Positions 52,444 to 63,101 of a DNA stretch of 64,000 nucleotides are shown piece by piece. The position numbers were made by a program, and so were the translations under genes. Position 1 is the first letter of the stretch. Every line of letters begins with the position of its first letter. The notes beneath the pieces are model-generated. The model was not told where the DNA came from and did no database searches. It worked only from the letters and a program-made list of their open reading frames with translations. The stretch covers positions 30,806,788 through 30,870,787 of the forward strand of contig CM055112.1 in the NCBI GenBank assembly GCA_029204225.1, read 5' to 3'. The stretch comes from Diphasiastrum complanatum (lineage: Eukaryota > Streptophyta > Lycopodiopsida > Lycopodiales > Lycopodiaceae).

Positions 52444-52909
52444 AATGAGAAAACTACTAAATGTGAGACAAGACGCTAATCAAGTGGACAAACTGAAGGA
52501 GAGGACATAAGTTGTCACAACAGGTACGCCAATGAAAAGACGTGACAAATATGAAGGGGATGGACAGCCTGCAAACAAAAGTGAAGAGAGGGCTGAAAAT
52601 GGAAGGAGAAACGGACGAAAGAGATGAGGGAATTGGGCGCTGGACAGCCTACAAACAAGCTGGACTTAGGCGTCGGAAATAATCTGCCCAAAAAAAAAAA
52701 AAAAATTCTGGCCGCCAAATTTAGCGGAAGTACTTCTGCTAAAGCTCCGCCAAGGAAAATGCTCTGATGGGAAACTGTGCTGAATGTTGCTGAAGCAAAG
52801 AGATGAAAGCCCTCAGCAAAGGGAGAAAAAAAAAATCAGCAAGGAAAATGGGCACCCAATCAAAAAATCAGATCTGAAATTCTGCAATCAGGAAAGTGCT
52901 CTGATACCA

Positions 52910-53302
52910 AGTTATGAATACAGCCACGACTGATCTAGAGCTAAGCTATGAAAGCATCACATAAGCAAGACTTAACCCTAGAAAGCAAGAAAGAGAGATT
53001 AAGGAGACTAAAGAGAGAGATCAATATCATCAGTTGAATAACAAATGACACAGATTCCCTAGTTATAGCCTAAAGGAAGCCCTAAAAAGGAAAGCTTCCA
53101 GTGGCAAGGGCCCAACTGGGAGGGATAATAGTGCGCCCTCCAAGAAGGCCCCACTCTCCAGTAATATGTCTAAATGTCCAAATAATGAATAATAAGGCCC
53201 AAGGCCAACCATAAAGTCTAAGTGTCAATACTGAATAAAAAAGGGCCCGAGGCTTGCTTATGCACAAAGTAAAGTAAATGTGAATGGACTGAGTCCATAA
53301 CT
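52910..53302 (-). repeat. A4 5' LTR (sense)
   Basis: Starts AGTTATGAATAC, ends CCATAACT. It lacks the duplicated GCTATGAAAGCA..AAGCAAGACTTA unit present twice in A2 LTRs, which explains its shorter length. Confidence 0.85.
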
Positions 53303-53307
53303 CTTTC

Positions 53308-54513
53308 AGGATCTTAGATATCAGCTTTCCGTACTTGGAGAGGCTATTGCTGACAAAGACTCGGTGCCAATAGTTCTGAATAGCTTGTCATACGCTTATC
53401 AAAACTTTGTTATGATGATATTTGTGAGGGACAGTATTCCCACTTATGAACAGGTATATGGTCTCTTGTTATAGGAGGAGATGAGGAGAGTTAATTTCTC
53501 CAAGAGGGAGGATTTCCAAGAGCATGCCTTTGCTTCTAAGAAGAAGCGGAATTCAGCCAAGGACAAGAAGAAGGGCAAAGGCAAAAACAAAGGAGCACCA
53601 CAAGCACTTGAGAAAGGAATGGAGAACTTGCAAATGTCAAAAGCACAATCCTCCTCTACTACCACTTCTACACCTCGAAGGAAGGGGAATTGCAATTACT
53701 GTGGTAAATATGGACACTTTGCTTTTGAGTGCAAGAAGAAGCTTGCAAAGCAAAGACTATTTTGCCAAGGAGGAATATATAAAGAGTCATTCGGATTGCA
53801 ACTTGTATGGAAGATGGGAACATCGTCTTGATAGTTCTCTATGTGGATGACTTGGTCATCACGGGTAATAATGGGACGCTGATTGCAAAGTTGAAGGCTC
53901 ATTTGTTAAATGAGTTTGAAATGAGAGATTTGGGTTTAATCTACTATTGCCTAGGTTTGGAGGTTTGGAAAAAGCAAAATTGTGTGTTTATTTCTCAAGC
54001 AAAGTATGCATGTGAAGTCTTGAACAGGTTCAACACTTGGAGGCTTTACCGATTCGGATTGGGCTGGTGATAGGAATGATCGGAAGTCAACCACAGGGTA
54101 CACATTCAACCTTGGTTCTAGAGCCATTTCTTGGTGCAGCAAGAAACAGCCCACCGCCACCTTATCATCCACAGAGGTTTAGTACCGGGCAACGGCGAAG
54201 GCCTACCTACAAGGCTATATGGCTTAGGAGACTTCTTGGGCAGGTGCAAATCCCACAGGATGGTCCTACTATTCTTTATTGTGATAGCCAAAGTTGTATC
54301 CAGCTAGCCAAGAATCGTGTACCATGCTCGTACGAAGCACATTGAGGAGGATCAACACTTCTTACGAGAGAAAAAACAAGGTGGAGAATTCAGCTCGAGT
54401 ATTGTGATACTAACGACCAAGCAGCAGATATCTTTACTAAGGCACTTAGTAGAGAAAAGTTTAGTAGCATGCTAGGTGTTTGGTATGAACAAAATATCCA
54501 TTAAGGGTGGGTT
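53308..54513 (+). pseudogene. Copia element D, gag fused to RT and RNase H
   Basis: Gag: LRYQLSVLGEAIADKDSVP, a stop at 53477, a lysine-rich run and the knuckle CNYCGKYGHFAFEC (53691-53735). A deletion then joins it to the RT (SHSDCNLY, IVLIVLYVDDLVITGNN with YVDD intact, DLGLIYYCLGLEVWKK). A second deletion joins RNase H ([19 protein letters not shown] in frame pieces from 54044). The end before the LTR has the PPT ATTAAGGGTGGG. Protease and integrase are missing. Confidence 0.85.
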
Positions 54514-54901
54514 CTGAAATATATTGCCTCTTTTGCCCCTTTTGGCTTGGATACTTGTAACTTGTAAGTTGTGCATAAGACATGGGGGTAAATATTTATG
54601 TATATAGTACACCCCACTTATGCTAATTAGGCAAGTAATTTCAAGTAGGTTAAGACCCATGTGGGGTCTAGAGCTAGAATAGGAAAGACACCACCTCTAT
54701 ACTTTCCATGTTATTTGTGGCCCTAGGCTTGGAGGGGTTTCCACGCCCTCCTAGTCTTTGACCAATCATTAGGTTAGTGTGAGCTTTGAGTTCTCTCTCT
54801 CTTGCTTTTGTCTTCTACTCCATAGCTGGTTTTTTCAAGCTTTTATAGTGTGCTTACTATGTTGTTATGATACTCCATAGCTAGGCCTTGAATTTTTCAC
54901 A
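54514..54901 (+). repeat. Copia element D 3' LTR
   Basis: TGAAATATATTG...TTTTTCACA after the purine tract at 54500-54511. TATA-like TATGTATATAGT near 54598. No partner LTR in the window. Confidence 0.7.
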
Positions 54902-55388
54902 TCCCTCCATCTTTCACTGTTTGCCAATACCACCTTGGTAAGCTCTTGGAAGGGGGTGGTGAAGCTAATGGTGACCATGTATCCCAAGGTGTCTCTCTAG
55001 CCCTATTTGCCCTTTTTGCCTTTGTTTGTTCAACATGCACTTGCTCTTGTTGTTGGGGCTGAAAAGTCTCCCGAATGTGCTCCTTTGATATGGCCCTGCT
55101 ATGCCTTGCACAAGATCCACTCAGCACCATGATTAGATCTCCCTATAGAAAGTGCACCCTACTTCTCCACAAGCTGCTCTCTTTAATTTTTGGAAAATTT
55201 GACAGAATCCAAAAAGTTTGATATGGATGTGCTCTTCCAATCACCAATAGTCCAGCTATGCTTCCTATTTTGAAAATGATTGCCAAACGAAAAGTTCTTC
55301 TATTTTTCCTCAATCAAAAATCTGGAAGTTGATCTAGAAGTTTCCAAACTTTCACAAATCACAAGCTACACAACTTGCTCTGATACCA
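54902..55388 (-). mobile_element. 5' end of an unidentified LTR element
   Basis: The complement of a tRNA-Met primer site, GCTCTGATACCA (55377-55388), is followed on its right by TGATGAAATTTT, the expected LTR end of a minus-strand element. On the left, minus-strand frames at 54897-55130 (SKEHIRETFQPQQQEQVHVE) could be a leader or gag start; no domain recognised. The LTR's far end was not found. Confidence 0.5.
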
Positions 55389-56149
55389 TGATGAAATTTT
55401 AGGTATATCTATGAAGTGTCTTAACCTCAATAACAGACGCACAACATGAAAGCTTGTGGTCAAGAACAATGTTATGTCAAAAGGATGACATTATGGCCAA
55501 GGAAAGCAATAAGGAAATACTAGGTGTTTAAGGTTAAAATGTGTATTTGTGAAGAAACAACCCTATCTTTTTGTTGGATACTCTATGAGGACATTGAGGA
55601 ATATGGTCCTTGTGTTGGTCAGGTTATACTTGAGAATTTTCAAGCACTTATTAGTAATCTAGTGATGCACGGCTTTATAATTAGCCAAGGAGTCAACATA
55701 GCATTATTAGCTTGGATTTGATGTCTTTTGTGTTTCATATACTTATGGTTGATGTTGATGCTAATTGGAAGAATAAGTCTTTGGGCAATAGTGGCATACA
55801 AGCCACAACAACATTTATTGTACAAAGTGATTTGGAGTTCATGATTCTACACCAAGTATTGAAAAGAGCGAATGAACGTGGAGGGATTACATGCTTACCT
55901 TATAAACATTCATGAACATCGTACTAAGGTTGTCTATAAGTCTTGTGTCTTTATACGAACATGTAGTCACTGTCTATGAGATTGATGGAATAATCATCAA
56001 GGGAGGTGTTAAAGAGCAATGCTTATTTTTTCAATGTGTGTGTCAAGTGGTTATTTTGTGTCATATCCATGAAAGCGAGAGAGTTGCGCTGATCTACACA
56101 AGAGAAGAAAGAGCATGATAGATTCTAGGTAAATCTTGCACTCATGAGT
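55389..56149. other. no gene recognised
   Basis: Starts with the putative LTR of the preceding element. Short plus-strand frames (55524-55915) with protein-like composition match no family I know. Confidence 0.35.
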
Positions 56150-57263
56150 GATATCATTTAATTCGAGGAGCCCTCTTGCTACAAAAAACCAAGGATATTG
56201 AGATTTAGCAAAAGGCAATGTAGGAGGAGATGAACTCCATCAAGTGCCATGGTACATGGGAGGTAGTTGAACTCTGTGAGGGTAATATGCCCATTGGCAA
56301 CAAGTGGGTACTCAAAACTAAGTCCAATGCAAATGGGACCCTAGTCAAACGCAAGGCTAGGCTTTTTGTGAAGGGGTATGCACAGAGTAAGGGTGTGGAC
56401 TATGAGACCTTTGTTCACATGGCAAAGTGGACTACCTTATGCATGGTCATTGCAAGTATCACTCTTGGTGTGTTGTACATAGACGATTTGGTGATTACAG
56501 ACAAGCATGTGAAACTCCCCAGCTTTGACATGACAAACCTAGGTCTCATGCATTGTTGTCTTGGGGTAGAAGTTTGGCAAAAGAAAAATGGCATTGCACT
56601 TCTCAATCGATTCAGGATGCGTGATTGCAAAGCAATCTCTACACCAATTCAAGTGGGAAAGAAATTTTCGCTTGATGATGAAAGGAAATTGATGGATGCA
56701 ACTTTATTTTGTGAGCTGGTTGGTTGTTTAATCTACCTCACATGCGCTGATATCAGCTATGTTGTTAGCCTGGTAAGCCAGTTTATGGTGATTCCAAGAG
56801 AAGTACATTGGAAGGCAACAAAGAGAATCCGTCGCTAAGTGAACGACACAACAACCTATAGCTCAGTATATGGCAGATAGTGTAATCTGCTGTTGCTACA
56901 AGGATTGTAGATGTGGATCAGGCAGGAAGAATAGATGACAAGAGGTCCACCACAAGTTATCTCTTTCACATTGAAAATGGTAGCTTCTCCTTGTCAAGTA
57001 AGAAGCAAGAGACAATCGCCCTATCCACTACGAAGCGGAATACAAGGCACTGTACTCATCAATTCTAGAGGCTATATTGCTACATAGGGTACTAAAGGAC
57101 ATCGGAATTCCACAAGATAAGCCTACAATGATCACAAGTGATAGTCAAAGTGGCAACTAGCAAAAACTCCCGTATTCCACACACGGCCTTTAAGTTCGGA
57201 TAAGTTTGAGTTTTTTAGAGAAAAACTTAATGGCTGTAAGATAAACTAAGGCCTAAGGGAGAG
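56150..57263 (+). pseudogene. Copia element E, RT and RNase H
   Basis: RT start (IGNKWVLKTKSNANGTLVKR, FVKGYAQSKGVDYETF), then a deletion of the central RT joining MVIASITLGV to LYIDDLVITD (YIDD catalytic pair present) and DMTNLGLMHCCLGVEVW; then TPIQVGKKFSLDDE and GCLIYLTCADISYVV in one 202-codon frame to 56836. RNase H follows in broken frames to about 57160. Purine tract AAGGGAGAG at 57255-57263. Confidence 0.85.
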
Positions 57264-58892
57264 TGTTAAATCATGTAAACCATAAATTTATCGGACTTTC
57301 CAACTTGGTATACTATAAATAGTAGTTTTATTATTGTCTTTGCATGCTACTATACTGTGTGCCACGTTAATGGCATGTAGGTTTTGTAACTTGGAACAGT
57401 TATCCCGCAGTGGGTACTACCGCACCATGCAAGGTACCCCCAAGAATTATGATACGCTATATGTACTCCTTTCTAATTCATTTCCAATAAGCTGCCTTTT
57501 GAAGTTATATGTTTAGTTGAAGCTCCTCGATTTCCAAGCTATGGTGTTTTGTTAACTCAATGATCTATAGCATACTAGTCTATTCAGTCCATGACATTTA
57601 TAATGCCATAGGGTAATGAACAAGTTAAACCAAGACAAGCATCAAGTTAACAATTGTTCTTATATCCGTGTTGTACACATAGAACGTTCTAAGCTATGCT
57701 ATTAATATCCCCTAGCCTATGTAGAGGAGCTAATACTTGGGGAAGCAATGTCAAGGTTAGGACAAGGTACTATGAGAAAGTTTAGCACTCCTAGGTGGTG
57801 TGCTTGAGTCTGCATGTGTATCCCCCTAAGCCATTGAAGTTGTGTTGCACTTGACTAATAACATTGTATCGTACTCATGTGTTGCATCGTATTTACAAGT
57901 GTGCTATTACACTATTATGTGTTATCGTTATGAAAAACATAATCGTTGACATTTATGATCACTTCTCGAACTATAACATAGTAAAATATCATCAAGGATC
58001 ATGCAAGTCCATTTTATTGAACATGTTATTTGGCGATGTATGAGCGTGCCTAGTTCTTAACATCACATGTGGTGCTAAAAAAAGTTTGTTGCTATAAAGT
58101 CTATAGATATCATTTAGAATCGTAGCTTAATCAGAATGGCTCGTACATAGTCTCAAGCTAATGGTAAATGAAATTGAAAACAGAAAAGAAATTGAACACA
58201 TCCTCGAGAAAATGAGAATGAGAACTAAAATGGCATGGTAATATAGTATGTAAAATTCACATGATTTTTTGAAATTCATGCATTCAAACATAAAAGCATC
58301 ATGTAATCAAAAAATGAACTCAAATACTAAATAATCTTTGAGTTATTTGGCTTGATTTTTCCATAGAGAATGAAAATTTTGTACCTAACCTCGACAACTT
58401 GAGAACGTGTGACAAATATAAAAATACCCTGTTCCGTATTTCCTTGTCCCTATGAGGTAAAATCAGCAAAATCAGCAAAGTGAGGTATTAGGTTCCTCCT
58501 CATATTCCTCGTTGTGTCGAACACATCTAGAAGATTTATTAGTCAATAAAGCTTTCGTTCTCTCTTTATCTATTGTCTTTCTCTTTGTTTATCAAAATTT
58601 TCTTGGATAGCATTCTCTTTTGTATATATCATGCCTTGCGGTTGTACATAAACAATGTAGACGTCTTAATACATCATAATCTAAAAAAGTATGCATCTTG
58701 TGGGATACGTGTGTTTTTTCAATCTCTACTAAGGGAGTATGCATGGAAGTTCTCATACTTCTATATAGGAGCAAGTGTTAGTGTGACTTTCATTTTTTCT
58801 TATCTAACTTTCCCGTTGACATCCTATTGTTACGTATTGTATTTCATTTGAACACTTGTATTGGTGATAAGTCTCAAGTCAACATTGTACAG
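57264..58892. other. Copia E LTR start, then intron
   Basis: TGTTAAATCATG at 57264 follows the purine tract and a TATA-like CTATAAATAG lies at 57312, so the 3' LTR of element E begins here; its end is not clear. The rest is AT-rich intron with no gene seen, ending CATTGTACAG before the MDR exon. Confidence 0.5.
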
Positions 58893-59051
58893 GGCTTAAC
58901 TATGGTATATGCGCTTCGAGAGCTCGGGAACGTCCAAAGGGGACAAACAGTTCTTGTCCATTCAGCTGCAGGTGGATGTGGGACCTTTGCATTGGGCATC
59001 TGCAAATCATTAAAAGTTCATGTAGTGGCTACTGTGGGAAGTGATGATAAG
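58893..59051 (+). CDS. MDR gene, sixth visible exon (cofactor-binding)
   Basis: 53 codons, phase 0: GLTMVYALRELGNVQRGQT, then VLVHSAAGGCGTFALGICKS and VVATVGSDDK. The A-A-G-G-C-G segment is the AxxGxxG nucleotide-binding turn of the Rossmann fold in NADPH-dependent quinone oxidoreductases. Borders TTGTACAG and GATAAG|GTAATC. The reading frame is open from 5219 to here (189 codons), with no sign of decay. The next exon is not seen before the window end. Confidence 0.95.
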
Positions 59052-60707
59052 GTAATCAATTTTCTCTAAGGAATTTCTACGTTTACTCAATTAATGAATA
59101 CTTTTTTCCTCAAAGCTGCGTTCTAAGTGCCAAAACTTCTACAAAGTCAAAACATTTCTATTTCAAAATGTTTTAAAACATTTTAAGATGTCTAAGTTTT
59201 CAACATATTGAGACTGTTTTCCATATACTTAAAAAAAATTCCTTGAAAATTGTTTAACAATCATGAAATGCTTTGCAAAAAAGTAGAATAAGATGGCGAA
59301 CATTGGTTACAGCTATGTTTGTGTGTGAATGATGTCAAAGAACTTGTATAATATAATAACCTTGAACCACTAAGAGTATAGAGACATTCTCAAAATAGGA
59401 GAGCCCTACGACCATCAAATTGGAAAAGTTTTGGGTACTTGAATCACCATCCGCTCTATGAGTTCATAATATCAAAATTTGAAATGGTTTTTAAGTTATT
59501 ATTAGATATGGATATTTTTTAGCATTTCGTAGTTATTTTTCCATGTAGTGCTAAAACAATGTTTAAGTTTTAAAATACATTGAAAAAAGTGAAATATGAT
59601 AGCAAGCTATGGATTATTGATCATCAATGTTTGCACAAATTTGGATGGTGTTCTCTAAGGAAATGCCGCAGAATCAACAACACAAACTGTAACAAAAATA
59701 TTTTGAGATTTGAAATTTTTTGAAAGTTCTCAAATCACATTTTTTTTGGTACATTAGGCATTTCAAAAAGTTGAGTTTTTTTTTTTTTTTTGATGTATGT
59801 AGGAGAAAGGTACAAAATTTGCCCCTGATTATGTGAAGTCATTATGATTGTCATGAATTTGGAAGTTATTAGATGATGAGTTAGTTGTAGCAATGTGACA
59901 ATTTTTTTGTAAATACAAAAAGACCTCAAGTCATGGAAGTCCTAGGATGCAAGATGTGAAGGCAATTGATCTAAATTCAACTCTTTCTTTAACTTTGATT
60001 TTCTAGGACATGAAAGCTTATCTTTGAATGTGTGTTCTCTACTAACATTAGTTTGCAAAATGAGGAATGGAGTAGATATACGAACCTCGATTAGGTAAAA
60101 CATTGTGGGTTGTGAGAATGTCGCTCTTTTTAGGCGATATTTCTTTGAAAAACATGAAAATAGCACATTTTAGAGAAAGGTTGACAAGACCCATCACAAG
60201 TATCATTTACACATGAAATCTATTAATTAAGTAGATGACAAATTGACACAGATCCATTCAATCACACATGCACACCGTCAAGTGCTTTCAAGACGAGCCA
60301 AAACAAATTTCTCCACACACCACCTGTATATCACATTAACTTGAAGGTAAAAAGAAAATGTACATAAGTAGTAGCTAAGAGCTCAAGAAAGATTCGCCCA
60401 ACTGTCTAGAACTTAGAGAGAGAAAGTGACCGTAACAAAATTGATAAGTAACCGTGAGAGAAACGGTTAATTATTGCCTTTCTAACTCTCTCCCTCAATA
60501 ATTAACGTTTACAAGGCTATTAACAAGAAAACTATTCATGGAACATGTCTCCATGATCGTGTAGTTACTTGCAACTCAAAATCTGAAATGTACACTATCA
60601 TGATACTGCAGGTGAGATAGAAAAGACATACTCTTCAACTTTTCTCACACTTCAAGTCATTGTTTCTATGCCAAGCTTCATCCTAAAGGTTTCAAATTTG
60701 TCGTTGC
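59052..60707. other. intron, no gene seen
   Basis: AT-rich with a T run at 59778-59790. Nothing coding recognised. The right part (about 60180-60700) may be an LTR of the Copia F relic but has no matched partner. Confidence 0.5.
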
Positions 60708-62308
60708 TTAGCAGCTTTGTGATATATCAGGCAATTGTAAAGTAGTACTATAATGAATCACATCTGTGTCTTCTGAACAAAACTTCAAGCTTTTCTCTAG
60801 CCCTGGCATGCAAAGTACATTAGAGATGTTCTTTACCTTTCCATTTGGAAACTGCACTGGCACATTGCCAACTCCTTGTATCTGGCATTCTTGCCCATTG
60901 GCTTGTGTGACCTTTTCCCCATCATGGATTGGTGAAAAGCTTTCAAACCAATGTCGCTTTCCATTCATGTGCCTAGTACCACCCGAGTCAATGAACAATC
61001 TTGCATTGTCATCAATCTGCGATTCCAATGCTGATGAGAACACATTGATCTCATCCTCTTCTGCATCCTCTTCGGCTAAGTTGCCTTGCTGCTTCACTTT
61101 CCCTTGCTTGATGTCCGCTTTCTTCTTATAGCATTACCTCGCCCAATGACCTTGCTCGTGGCAATAGTAGCACTTCTTCTTTGACCTTGAAGATGACTCT
61201 CCCAAGTCCTTGTCATCTTTTCTTGGGAATTCGCTTCCAACCCTTGTGCTTACCCTTGGCTAATAATGGCTGATCTTCTGGCATGGCTTCTCGTGATTTC
61301 ACCACCTCACGCCTCTATTCTTCTTGTAAAAGGATCCAGTGCAGGCCTTCAAAGGTGGGTAATCTCTCCCTCGATGCAATGCCAGTTACGAACATTTGCA
61401 ATCCTTCAGACACCATTCACGGCCGTATGGACAAGCTCCACATCCCTGATGGGTTCTCCAATGGCAATTAATTGATCTCTCAGTTCCTTGATCCTGGTTG
61501 TTACGGCCCTAATGGGGGTTTGGACCATTAGGGGCTGTCTTGGACGTAGGGGCCTAGCCTAATATAGATAATAGTCGAGTGTAGGACTATGGGGTCACAC
61601 CCGCATGCGGTATAGGCATGTGTATTGCATCCTAGTATGGGATAGGATGTACATGCACTGTGCTTATGCATGGGTCTTGGCTATTATGGGTTAGGGGTAC
61701 CTACATGCAGTGGACATGCATGGGAGTTAGGCATAGACTGATAGCATGCTTGCATGTGGATTCGGTGCATGGGCAGACGGGGTGGGTGCCATACTCTATA
61801 TATACCCTCACCCGTGTCCATGAGGATCATGGTGAGTCTGTTGTCGTTATGCTGTCAAACTGTGAAGCGCTCTTCCTGTGGTTTGCCCATCTCCTAGATT
61901 GCTCGGGAGTTAGACTGGTATTGGGTCTAGGTTTGGTTGGGACGGTTTCGTCTACTGCAATCCTCCCTTGGTGTTCTAGGAAGCTCTAACTCGGTATGGA
62001 GTCCTGGGGGACGTTTTACTGGTGAAGAAGGATCCCACACTCTCATTATCTTCCATTCGTATGGTATTCATGTTGGTCTTCAAAAACATCATGCGTGATG
62101 GGTTTGCGGTTTGATATTGGGCCCTCAATGCTTCCTAAGGTCCTCTCACCGTAACTGCGTCACTGATGTGCATGATCACATGGTCTTTCGCCGACAAATT
62201 GATCAATGATAATGCCCTTCGTGCCCTCTTGTCATAGCCTCGCATATCTGCAGTTTCGTTGATCTCTCTAAGGCCTTTGATGTCAGAAATGGTGAACTCC
62301 TGCAACTT
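60708..62308 (-). pseudogene. Copia element F, gag and protease
   Basis: Sense order: gag from about 62308 (FTISDIKGLREINETADM, RARRALSLINLSAKDHVIMH), the continuation RIKELRDQLIAIGEPIRD at 61500-61450 beyond a solo LTR, the knuckle CYYCHEQGHWAR then a stop before the last Cys (near 61135), and the protease LFIDSGGTRHMNGKRHWF (DSG active site), with VGNVPVQFPNGKVKNISNVL and PGLEKSLK. Frame stops at 60708. Integrase and RT are absent. It would be the capsid and protease of a Ty1/Copia element. Confidence 0.85.
61498..62038 (+). repeat. solo LTR inside Copia F gag
   Basis: Foreign 541-bp block splitting the gag reading; starts TGTTACGGCCC and ends GGATCCCACA. TATA-like CTATATATACCC at 61796. 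No internal region or partner. The flanks (CTGGT/CTCTC) do not show a clear duplication, so the orientation and exact ends are provisional. Confidence 0.55.
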
Positions 62309-63037
62309 TGTCGCGACGCGAAAGTCAACGTGCCTTGACTCGAAGGTCGAATGATTTGCGAAGATCAAACAATTCGCAAAAGTCAACGTGCCTCCAGGAC
62401 GACCGAGGGTCGAACCATTCGCGAACCATTCGCAAAAATCAAACATGCTACCATGACCGCAAAAACTACAAAGCGACGCAAAACGAAAAGAAACGAAAAG
62501 GAATCTTTCGCGCTGCCAGCTGGCAACTCAACGGGCTTGGAGTCTTAAACTTCACGCCCAGCTGAAACGAGTAGCAACAACAGAGGTAACTGATTAGCTG
62601 ATTAGCGTTAACTACTCTTGTAATTCTCTATTTTAGCTATCTTGTAAACTCCACACAGTGGAGACATAAAACGATTTTTTTTCTGGATCAAAATAGATAC
62701 AATGAGACACAGAGAATGTGCTCGAGTAGAGCAGAAAAGAAAAAGACTAGAAACGAAACAGCTGTGCATGAAAGTTTGTCAACGAGCAGAACACAGCGAA
62801 AGAGCAGAGTGTCAGGCCGCCAACGAGCGAGACATTGACCATCTCGCTCTAGAAATTAAATTGATAATTTGATTGCTCTATTTCGTGCATTTCCTTGTCT
62901 TCCGCTGTCTTGATTGCTAGAATGAAATCTGTTCTGTGATCTGTAGCCGCGTGTCTAGGTTCCTGTGAGCTTCCGCACAAAAGAAAATTCAAAGAAACAA
63001 AATCGTTCGCGATACAAAAACAAGCCCATTCGCGACA
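62309..63037 (+). repeat. Copia element G 5' LTR
   Basis: Starts TGTCGCGACG, ends TTCGCGACA: terminal inverted repeat TGTCGCGA/TCGCGACA. Rich in TTCGCGAA/ATTCGC words. Directly followed by the primer site. Confidence 0.85.
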
Positions 63038-63050
63038 TGGTATCAGAGCC
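63038..63050 (+). other. Copia G primer-binding site
   Basis: TGGTATCAGAGCC, no spacer after the LTR. Confidence 0.9.
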
Positions 63051-63101
63051 TACAGGTTATCACTACTGATATCTAAGCAGTGATTTTCTGGACAACACAA
63101 T

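Larger units (their letters stand above)
50669..53302 (-). mobile_element. Gypsy family A copy A4, 5' half
   Basis: Minus strand: LTR 52910-53302, primer site 52898-52909, leader with cores at 52560 and 52640, gag from 52443, knuckle and protease, ending shortly after GKQFIRSLPKAHCVALLCV at 50669. The same ending point of homology suggests truncation by recombination with the Copia fragment. One short foreign insert lies at about 51748-51780 in gag. Confidence 0.85.
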
